Both the position numbers and the translations under genes were made by a program. A DNA stretch of 24,013 bases from positions 1 to 24,013 of the IMG/VR virus record IMGVR_UViG_3300017992_000083; one strand, given 5' to 3'. Source of the stretch: a virus. The notes under the pieces were generated by a model, which saw only the letters and a program-made list of their open reading frames with translations, did no database searches and was not told where the DNA came from. The first letter of the stretch is position 1; each line of letters opens with the position of its first letter. Shown here piece by piece: positions 7,918-13,493 of this stretch.

Positions 7918-8003
7918 CTCTCCCTCCGCTGAAACTGCCGAAGCACGAAGCCGTGGCGTCTGCCATCCGGGCTGCGAACTACCTCTACGAGTGGGCACCG
8001 TGA
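7914..8003 (+). CDS. 29-residue micro-ORF coupled between two sugar genes
   Basis: A 29-residue reading frame starts at an ATG overlapping the dehydratase stop (ATGA). Its own stop overlaps the GTG start of the next glycosyltransferase (GTGA). It begins MTLPPLKLPKHEAVAS and ends in ANYLYEWAP, with an amphipathic helix-like middle and no membrane segment. AAGGAAG lies upstream as a possible ribosome site. The exact four-base overlaps on both sides suggest a real translated gene. It may instead be only a coupling relay that carries ribosomes to the GTG start, which lacks a good ribosome site. No family is recognised. Confidence 0.55.
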   Translation: MTLPPLKLPKHEAVASAIRAANYLYEWAP

Positions 8004-9982
8004 GCGTTCCGAAGGTCCTGCACCACATCTGGCTCGGCCCCCGAGATGTCCCGGACGAATGGCTGGGGGCCTGGAGGGACATGCACCCAGACTGGGAGCA
8101 GTTCCTCTGGTCAGAGGACACCATCGAGTCCCTGAGGAACCTCCCGAAAGGCGCATGGCGCGAGCGCCTGGAGGCCCAATGCTGGCACGGGGCCGCTGAC
8201 ATCGCACGGCTCGCCATCCTCCAGGAGGTCGGGGGCGTCTACGTGGACATCGACTCCAAGCCCCTCCGCTCGTTCGATGGGGCCCCGTTCATGGAGGCCG
8301 ACGCCTTCGCCGCGTACGAGCCGGTCGCCTCGCTCCCTGGTCGAGTGGCGAATGGCACCATCGGGTCCGAGCCCAGGGGCCATGTCGTCGGGACGGCCCT
8401 GGACCTCCTCTACAACCTGAGGACCTACGACCCGCCCTGGGATACCACGGGGGGCACCCTCCTCACGGCTGCGTTCCTCGTCCACCACAGGTGCTGTGAC
8501 AGCCGCGTCCTCCCGGCGCGGACGTTCTACCCCAAGACGGCCAGCGGTCGCCCGGTCCCTGGTCGGGAGGCCCCCTATTGCGAACACTTCTGGGCCTCCA
8601 CCAACTCCACCTATGCACCGCGCACGGTCGTCCTGGTCCCCCGCCGCGCCGATGGGGGACACCGGGACAGGGCCTGGGCATACGTCGAGGAGTGGTGGCG
8701 CTCCCTGGGGTACGAGGTCCACGTGGGGGAGGACCCCGGCCCTGGTCGCTTCAATGCCGCAGCCGCCCGGAACCGAGCAGCGCAGGCTGCGGGGACCTGG
8801 GACGTTGCCATCTTCGCTGATGCCGATACGGTCCCGGCAGACGCCGAGGTCATCCGGTCCGGGGTCGAGCGAGCCCATAAGACGCAGCGGTTCGTCCGGC
8901 CCTACCAGGACTACACCCAACTGAGCGAGGAGGAGACGGCTGCCGTTCTCGCCGGGGGCCCTCTCCAGGGCGGCAAGACGCTCCCCTCCAACGTCCCCGA
9001 GGGAGGCCTCGCCATCGTCCCCAGGTCCCTGTACGAAGCGGTCGGGGGATACGATGAGCGGTTCGTCGGATGGGGCTGGGAGGACACCGCCTTTGCCCAT
9101 GCCTGCCGGGTCATCCGGGGCCTGACCCAGACGAAGGGTCAGGTGTTCCACCTCTGGCACCCAATCTCGTCGGACCGGAACACCAGCGACCCCCAGTTCC
9201 TAGCGAACCGCCGCCTGGGGCAGCAATACGTCAGGACCCGCAACCGCCAGAAGATGCGGCTACTCCTGTCCGAGCGGACCGCAAAGGTCCAGTCAGGTGT
9301 CCCAGGTCAAGTACGGGTCGGGCTGGTCGTCACGGCGAATGGACGCCGTTCGCACCTCCAGGACATGATGAAGTCCGTTCGGGAGTTCGTGGCCCCGGCC
9401 CCGGTGGCGACCCTCATCTGTGACGACTCCGGCGACCCGGACATGGCCGAATGGCTGCGGGCGACCTACCCCGAGGCGACCATCGACGCACACCCACACC
9501 TGGGGCATGGGCCCGCCATCGCCCGCGCCTGGAACGAGGCGAGGTCCCTCCCGGTGGAGTGGGTCCTGTGGATGGAGGAGGACATGCTCTGGACCTCCAG
9601 CATCGACCTGGGGGAGGTCGTCCAGGTCATCGCCCAGGCGGGCGTGCAGCAGATGGCATTCCTCCGTAACAGCCACTTCCCGGAGGAGGTCGCAGCCGGT
9701 CCCCATCAACTGAGCCGCTTCGACCCGGACCTGTTCATCCCCGAGACGACCGATGGGCACCCCTGGCTCAGGCACCGCCAGTTCTACACGCTCAACCCCA
9801 ACGTCGCCCCCATCTCCACGCTCCAGCACAACCGGTGGCCCCCATCCACGAACAGCGAACACCGGTTCAGCCGGAGGCTGTTCCGCAACGAGGAGGCCTC
9901 GGTCGGGATGTGGGGGACCCTGGACGCCGAGCCCCAGGTCATCCATGCCGGCATCGGCCCCAGGACCGGGACGGGGTACTGA
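8000..9982 (+). CDS. Three-domain glycosyltransferase (GT32-like plus two GT-A domains)
   Basis: This 660-residue protein seems to fuse three sugar-transfer domains. Residues 1 to about 205 resemble the GT32/Gly_transf_sug family: KVLHHIWLGP at the start, then CWHGAADIARLAILQEVGGV with metal-binding D83-I-D85. Residues about 207-430 resemble a GT2/GT27-type domain, with RFNAAAARNRAA, DADT (D274, D276) and the GGYDERF...WGWED pair E361, D362. Residues about 438-660 begin VRVGLVVTANGRR and carry an acidic EED (E526-D528) in a GT2-like context. The frame runs back to 7565, but that part overlaps the dehydratase. GTG 8000 (or 7991) gives the natural KVLHHIW N-terminus. It probably builds a short glycan from the neighbouring enzyme's product. 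The acceptor is unknown: a virion protein is likely, and modified DNA is possible. Confidence 0.85.
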   Translation: MSVPKVLHHIWLGPRDVPDEWLGAWRDMHPDWEQFLWSEDTIESLRNLPKGAWRERLEAQCWHGAADIARLAILQEVGGVYVDIDSKPLRSFDGAPFMEADAFAAYEPVASLPGRVANGTIGSEPRGHVVGTALDLLYNLRTYDPPWDTTGGTLLTAAFLVHHRCCDSRVLPARTFYPKTASGRPVPGREAPYCEHFWASTNSTYAPRTVVLVPRRADGGHRDRAWAYVEEWWRSLGYEVHVGEDPGPGRFNAAAARNRAAQAAGTWDVAIFADADTVPADAEVIRSGVERAHKTQRFVRPYQDYTQLSEEETAAVLAGGPLQGGKTLPSNVPEGGLAIVPRSLYEAVGGYDERFVGWGWEDTAFAHACRVIRGLTQTKGQVFHLWHPISSDRNTSDPQFLANRRLGQQYVRTRNRQKMRLLLSERTAKVQSGVPGQVRVGLVVTANGRRSHLQDMMKSVREFVAPAPVATLICDDSGDPDMAEWLRATYPEATIDAHPHLGHGPAIARAWNEARSLPVEWVLWMEEDMLWTSSIDLGEVVQVIAQAGVQQMAFLRNSHFPEEVAAGPHQLSRFDPDLFIPETTDGHPWLRHRQFYTLNPNVAPISTLQHNRWPPSTNSEHRFSRRLFRNEEASVGMWGTLDAEPQVIHAGIGPRTGTGY

Positions 9983-10956
9983 TGAGGCTCGACTTCTACG
10001 CGACCCAGGAGGGCTACGCTCACCATCTCATCCCCGTGTGGCAGGCCCTCCCCCAGGAGGTCCGGGGTACGTTCTTCGGCCACACGGTCAACTTCGTCCG
10101 GTGGCTCCAGGGCCGAGGGGTCGTCGGGGCCCAGCAGCACGAGCGCACCGGCAACCCGGTCCTGACCGCTGGCGTGATGGACTACCGGAGGGCCGGGAAA
10201 CGCGGCCCTGCCGCTCAGGCCTACATGGAGCATGGCTGCGGCCAGTCCTACGCAGGCGACCAACGAATGTCCCGGCACGGCGCGTACGCGGGAGGGGATG
10301 GGCGCGATGGATGCTCCCTCATCCTGGCACCTAATGCGTTCGCCGCCGCGCGGTGGGCCGAGCGTTACCCAGAGACGCCGGTCCACGTTATCGGGGCGGC
10401 CCGTGTCCTCCCCCCTCCCGAGGATGCGGGCCGTCCTCTCCTGGTCGTGTCGTTCCATTGGAGCGGGGCCCAGGTCCCCGAGATGCGTAACGGCTTCTCC
10501 CACTACGCGGATTACCTGGGGGCCCTCCGGCAGGAGGTTCCCCTCGCCCTCCACGCACACCCCAGGGCCCGTGATGGCATCCGGGCCTGGGCGCACCGAT
10601 TGGGCATCACGTTCATCTCGGACGTGGAGGAGGTCGCCCGCCGAGCGACCGTCTACGCGGTGGACAACTCCTCGACCCTCTGGGAACTCGGGCGGACCCG
10701 ACCGACCATCGCCCTCAACATCCCGGCGTACCGTCGAGACGTGGACCACGGCCTCCGCTTCTGGGCGCAAGCCGGGGTCCAGGTAGACGGTGGGGAGGAA
10801 CTCATCCAGGTCGCCCGAAGGCTGGTCAACGGCGGTGAGTCAGACGCCGAAAGAGCGGCCCGAGAGGCCCGAGTCAGGGCCGTTATCCCCCGCCTGGACG
10901 GCGCTCAGACAGCGGCTACAATCCTGTCAGACTGGCTGCGAAACGCGTTCGCGTAG
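9982..10956 (+). CDS. GT-B-fold glycosyl or glycerophosphate transferase-like protein
   Basis: This 324-residue protein starts at the ATG sharing one base with the previous stop (TGATG). The N-terminal half begins MRLDFYATQEGYAHHLIPVW and includes YMEHGCGQSYAG, resembling the acceptor half of CDP-glycerol glycerophosphotransferase-like and related GT-B enzymes. The C-terminal half has PLLVVSFHWSG, PLALHAHPRARDG and the donor-site-like VYAVDNSSTLWELGRTRP, a hallmark of these enzymes. It is shorter than the usual TagF proteins and has no membrane segment. As the last sugar gene of the cassette, it may add a terminal or linking residue to the glycan made upstream. Family level is moderately sure; the substrate is unknown. 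The frame extends upstream to 9835 inside the preceding gene without support. Confidence 0.72.
   Translation: MRLDFYATQEGYAHHLIPVWQALPQEVRGTFFGHTVNFVRWLQGRGVVGAQQHERTGNPVLTAGVMDYRRAGKRGPAAQAYMEHGCGQSYAGDQRMSRHGAYAGGDGRDGCSLILAPNAFAAARWAERYPETPVHVIGAARVLPPPEDAGRPLLVVSFHWSGAQVPEMRNGFSHYADYLGALRQEVPLALHAHPRARDGIRAWAHRLGITFISDVEEVARRATVYAVDNSSTLWELGRTRPTIALNIPAYRRDVDHGLRFWAQAGVQVDGGEELIQVARRLVNGGESDAERAAREARVRAVIPRLDGAQTAATILSDWLRNAFA
10895..10922 (+). promoter_or_regulatory. Possible promoter for the genes after the sugar cassette
   Basis: TACAAT at 10917-10922 matches a -10 box well and stands out in this GC-rich DNA. TGGACG at 10895-10900, 16 bases before it, is a weak -35 match. Transcription from here would start inside the end of the GT-B gene and serve the TTG-start ORF and the tail genes. 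Support is from motif only. Confidence 0.3.
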
Positions 10957-10965
10957 GAGGCCGAC

Positions 10966-11115
10966 TTGAGTACTCCGTCCGTTCTGGGCCGTCCAGGGTT
11001 TGCCAGAAGCCCGTATCGTAGTAGCGACGACTTCTGGGGGCGGGGTGTAAAGCGGTTCATTCCTGAGACACCCGCCCAGCCACATATCGTTCTAGACGGG
11101 GAGACGGGAAGGTGA
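10966..11115 (+). CDS. 49-residue small protein with TTG start, between sugar and head-closure genes
   Basis: A TTG lies 5 bases after the strong ribosome site GTAGGAGG at 10953-10960. The frame runs 49 codons and its stop overlaps the GTG start of the head-closure gene (GTGA). The product begins MSTPSVLGRPGFARSP, contains DDFWGRGVKRFIPET and ends IVLDGETGR. It has no signal or membrane segment and is fairly basic. The spacing and coupled stop argue that it is expressed. Its position suggests a small virion or assembly protein, but no family is recognised. It would be missed by gene finders that ignore TTG or short frames. A hairpin at 11038-11077 lies within it. Confidence 0.6.
   Translation: MSTPSVLGRPGFARSPYRSSDDFWGRGVKRFIPETPAQPHIVLDGETGR
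11038..11077 (+). other. Imperfect GC-rich hairpin inside the 49-residue ORF
   Basis: GGGCGGGGTGT at 11038-11048 pairs with ACACCCGCCC at 11068-11077, forming ten pairs with one bulged G and a 19-base loop. It lies about 35 bases before the GTG of the head-closure gene. It could affect translation or transcript ends, but there is no T-run and it may be chance in GC-rich DNA. Confidence 0.3.
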
Positions 11116-11435
11116 GTGGGTACTGGGAGCGGGTCACCGTCGAGGACCCGACTGAGGAGCGAACGGACACCGGGGCCGTCACTTACACCTGGGCTACCCA
11201 TCTAGCCGACGCCGAGGCTAGGGTCCTTCCCCTGGACATCAGCGAGCGCGATGAGGACTGGGCTCGACCGGAGGAGGACGCCTACGAGGTCCAGTTCCGA
11301 GGGGCCAGTCTGGGCCTCCGGCCACGGATGCGAGTCGTGGTCGGCTCGGATTACTACGACATCCGGCGCATCCTGGAACCTCCCCCCTTCGGGACCCCCA
11401 CGACCGTCGCCTGGACCGTGAGGCATACGCCATGA
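11112..11435 (+). CDS. Head closure (head-tail joining, stopper) protein
   Basis: This 107-residue protein begins at GTG 11112, overlapping the preceding small ORF. It matches the pattern of the phage head-tail joining family: SGYWERVTVEDPTEERTDTGAV at the start, AEARVLPLDISERDE in the middle, then YEVQFRGASLGLRPRMRVVVG and SDYYDIRRILEPP. The small beta-barrel-like product should bind beneath the adaptor and close the channel after packaging. The stop overlaps the next start (ATGA). In most phages this gene follows the adaptor directly; here about 4 kb of sugar genes and two small ORFs intervene. Confidence 0.82.
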   Translation: MSGYWERVTVEDPTEERTDTGAVTYTWATHLADAEARVLPLDISERDEDWARPEEDAYEVQFRGASLGLRPRMRVVVGSDYYDIRRILEPPPFGTPTTVAWTVRHTP

Positions 11436-11845
11436 CCACGACCATTCTCGGGCTAAAGCAGCTGCGCCGGAACATCGACCAGACGAGCCGTGACCTCATG
11501 GAGGCCGAGGACCCGGCACAGATGGCAGCGGGGGAGGTCATCCGCGATAAGTGGCGGGCCCTGGTCCCCGTCCTGGAGGGCAACTACCGGGACGCCCTGG
11601 CCGTCCAATGGCTGGGCAAGAAGGGGGCAGCGGTGGGCACCTCCTGGCTCGGTAGCGTCGAGAGGAACGAGCAGCCGGTCCTCTATGCCTCCCGCCTGGA
11701 GTTCGGTGACAGCGAGATGCCGGCACAACCATCGGCCCGTCCGGCCCTGGAGCAGTCCAGGGGTCCGGCCACCGATGCAGCCGCCGATGAGTTCCGGTCC
11801 GTCATCCGAGGGACCCGACGCCGGAGGACACAGCCAATCCGATGA
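11432..11845 (+). CDS. Neck/tail-completion protein, HK97 gp10-like
   Basis: This 137-residue protein has the HK97 gp10-like pattern. A helical N-terminus LGLKQLRRNIDQ leads to a segment with AAGEVIRDKWRALVPVLEGNYRDAL. A strand block VGTSWLGSVERNEQPVLYASRLEFGDSEMPAQP then contains the characteristic glycine-rich turn before PSARPALEQS. The C-terminus is a basic Arg-rich tail. It should act at the head-tail junction or in tail completion. It is coupled on both sides by ATGA overlaps with the head-closure and tail-terminator genes, the canonical order of these small proteins. Confidence 0.82.
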   Translation: MTTTILGLKQLRRNIDQTSRDLMEAEDPAQMAAGEVIRDKWRALVPVLEGNYRDALAVQWLGKKGAAVGTSWLGSVERNEQPVLYASRLEFGDSEMPAQPSARPALEQSRGPATDAAADEFRSVIRGTRRRRTQPIR

Positions 11846-12234
11846 GCCTAGACGCCGCGATGTTCGATTACCTGTCCGGGGTCCTCTCAATCGGGGACCG
11901 TATCTACCCCATGGGGAAGCGACCCCAGGAGGGGGAACTCCCGGCCCTGACCTACTCGCTTGTGTCTGGGCCCACTTCGCACTACTCTCACAGCGGTCCT
12001 TCCGACCACATGGTGTCCTACCAGTTCGACTGCTGGGCTGAGGACGCGGATGATGCGATGGACCTCGCCACGGAACTCCAGGACGCCCTAGATGGCTACC
12101 GGGGGACCTGGGGGGACTACCGTATCGGGTCCGTATTCTTGTCGGTCGTCCTGGACGACTACGAAACCAGGACCCGGCTGTACCGCAGGCTGCGGCAGGC
12201 CGAGGTCCACTACTCAGACCCGGTAGGGTCGTAG
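11842..12234 (+). CDS. Tail terminator protein (DUF3168-like)
   Basis: This 130-residue protein fits the tail completion or terminator family that caps the tail tube. It starts SLDAAMFDYLSGVLSIGDRIYPM, a helix followed by a short strand. LPALTYSLVSGPTSHYSHSG is a family-like block. VSYQFDCWAEDADDAMDLATELQDALDGYRG is typical of DUF3168, and IGSVFLSVVLDDYETRTRLYRR ends the fold. Position between the gp10-like gene and the tail tube gene agrees. Coupling with the upstream gene is by ATGA. A strong ribosome site for the next gene overlaps its end. Confidence 0.85.
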   Translation: MSLDAAMFDYLSGVLSIGDRIYPMGKRPQEGELPALTYSLVSGPTSHYSHSGPSDHMVSYQFDCWAEDADDAMDLATELQDALDGYRGTWGDYRIGSVFLSVVLDDYETRTRLYRRLRQAEVHYSDPVGS

Positions 12235-12252
12235 CGCAGGAGGTTCCAGCCA

Positions 12253-12663
12253 ATGGCTGCCACCAATGCGGTCGCCTCATACGGGGCGACTGTCACCATC
12301 GACGCCCAGGACATCCAGGAGGTCGGGGACATCTCGGGCCTGGAACTCAGTACCGACCTGGACGAGGTTACGCACCACGGTTCCCCCGATGGGGTCGAGG
12401 AGCGCATCCCCACTATCAAGCGGCTGGGGGACCTCTCGTTCCCGATGGCCGTCGTATCCTCCGATGCCGGACAGCAGGACCTGTTCGCCGCGTGGGAGGC
12501 CCGGAGCGAACACGCATTCGTCGTGACGCTCCAGTCGGGCATCACGCAGACCTTCCAGGGGTACGTGACGGGCTTCAGCCTGTCGAGCCCCGTGGCCGGT
12601 CACGATATGGCCGACGTGACCATCAGCCCGAAGTCGGCACCGACGCTGGCGTTCGGCTCGTAA
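12253..12663 (+). CDS. Major tail (tube) protein
   Basis: This 136-residue protein is the likely tail tube subunit. It is beta-rich, starting AATNAVASYGATVTIDAQ and DIQEVGDISGLELSTD. THHGSPDGVEERIPTIKRLGD is the loop and strand pattern common to phage tail tube proteins, and TFQGYVTGFSLSSPVAGHDMADVTI is the usual closing block. It is among the shorter members of the family and has no added Ig-like domain. AGGAGG lies 8 bases before the ATG, consistent with high expression. It sits directly before the tail assembly chaperones, as expected. Confidence 0.85.
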   Translation: MAATNAVASYGATVTIDAQDIQEVGDISGLELSTDLDEVTHHGSPDGVEERIPTIKRLGDLSFPMAVVSSDAGQQDLFAAWEARSEHAFVVTLQSGITQTFQGYVTGFSLSSPVAGHDMADVTISPKSAPTLAFGS

Positions 12664-12682
12664 CGGGAGGACAACCCACACC

Positions 12683-13147
12683 ATGACTGTCGAAGCGGGA
12701 GGGGGCGTGCCCTACCTGGGACCGCCTAGCCTCGACGAACTCCTGACTCTGAGGACCGATTACGAAGACGTACCGGTCCCCGAGTTGGGGGGTAAGGTCA
12801 TCCGCCTGTTCGCCCTCTCAGGGGTCGCTAGGGTCCGGCTCGTGTCCGAGGTCCGGCGAACCCTGAGGGAGGCAGGCATCGACCCGGAGACATTCAGTAA
12901 GGACACCGAGGTCCCCGATGAGGTGGCCGTCGCGTTCGCGGAACGTCTACAGCAGCACCACGGGCGCGTCGTGGCCGCGTCCATGGGATACCCCGAGGAG
13001 GAGTGGGACGCCCTGGCATCCCTCCTCCCCGATGATGTCATCGAGCCATTGTTTGAAGTCGCGTCCCGCCTCTCCGGCATGGGGAACCAGGAGGAGGAGC
13101 AGGAGCGCCTACCAGAGACGAGGAACGACGCTTCTGGTTCCGACTGA
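12683..13147 (+). CDS. Tail assembly chaperone, short (G-like) product
   Basis: This 154-residue protein sits between tail tube and tape measure, the place of the lambda G/T-like chaperones that keep the tape measure soluble and recruit tube subunits. It opens with PSLDELLTLRTDYEDVPVPELGGKVIRLFAL and a helical middle LVSEVRRTLREAGID. An acidic helical C-terminal part includes YPEEEWDALASLLPDDVIEPLFEVASRL. The normal stop is at 13145-13147. A slippery sequence at 13081-13087, near the 3' end, lets a fraction of ribosomes move to the -1 frame and make the long product. The ribosome site GGGAGG is 13 bases from the ATG, which is long. Confidence 0.85.
   Translation: MTVEAGGGVPYLGPPSLDELLTLRTDYEDVPVPELGGKVIRLFALSGVARVRLVSEVRRTLREAGIDPETFSKDTEVPDEVAVAFAERLQQHHGRVVAASMGYPEEEWDALASLLPDDVIEPLFEVASRLSGMGNQEEEQERLPETRNDASGSD
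13081..13087 (+). promoter_or_regulatory. -1 frameshift (slippery) site in the tail chaperone gene
   Basis: In the chaperone frame the codons read ATG GGG AAC, giving GGGGAAC. After a -1 slip the P-site codon still reads GGG. The -1 frame is closed by stops up to 13056 and open from 13057 to 13488, so any slip must occur in this short interval. This is the only good repetitive heptamer there. Confidence 0.65.
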
Positions 13148-13488
13148 CCCTCGCGCTGGGGTATCGCTCCGTGGAGGAGTGCCAGCGAGGGGTCAGCAGC
13201 CGGGAGTTCATGGAGTGGATGGTGTTTGACCAGTTCGAACCCATCGGGACCCGGACGACCCCTGACCTTCTGTCGCTCCTCATCTCGCAGTACATGAACG
13301 TCCACCGGAAACAGGGAAGCCGGGTGTGGTTGCCACAGGACATCCTGGGCGACCCGTCCCTCCCCCCGAGGCTATCGGCCCAGGAGGAGGCTCACCGTAC
13401 CGGAGCCATCGCAGCCGACTACCGCCGCCTACGGGCGGAACGGCTTGCTAGCATGGAGAAGGTCAAGTCAGGCGATAGCGAGGAGTAG
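13087..13488 (+). CDS. Downstream (T-like) part of the tail assembly chaperone, made by -1 frameshift
   Basis: This frame continues the chaperone after a -1 shift, giving a fusion of about 268 residues from 12683 to 13488. It reads PGGGAGAPTRDEERRFWFRL and then TLALGYRSVEECQRGVSSREFMEWMVFD, the pattern of the T extension found after G-type chaperones. A helical region LLSLLISQYMNVHRKQG follows, and the end is charged. The ATG at 13171 is internal to the conserved part and lacks a role of its own. The short and long forms normally act together on the tape measure, and the long form is needed in smaller amounts. The product's end lies 5 bases before the tape measure start. Confidence 0.75.
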   Translation, partial: PGGGAGAPTRDEERRFWFRLTLALGYRSVEECQRGVSSREFMEWMVFDQFEPIGTRTTPDLLSLLISQYMNVHRKQGSRVWLPQDILGDPSLPPRLSAQEEAHRTGAIAADYRRLRAERLASMEKVKSGDSEE

Positions 13489-13493
13489 CGGCG

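Noticed and set aside
7565-7999. N-terminal extension of the three-domain glycosyltransferase back to 7565
   Set aside because: It would overlap over 350 bases of the dehydratase, and its residues are Arg/Pro/Ser-rich shadow sequence; the natural KVLHHIW start follows GTG 8000.
8111-9160. 349-codon minus-strand frame opposite the three-domain glycosyltransferase
   Set aside because: Its length comes from the high GC third positions of the sense gene. It has no recognisable motifs, and no other gene is on this strand.
9835-9981. Extension of the GT-B-like gene into the preceding gene
   Set aside because: The overlap region is shadow sequence, and the TGATG junction at 9980-9984 gives a natural coupled start.
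13171-13488. Separate gene starting at ATG 13171
   Set aside because: Conserved T-like sequence (FWFRL, ALGYRSVEECQ) begins upstream of this ATG in the same frame, which fits frameshifted extension of the preceding chaperone rather than an independent start.
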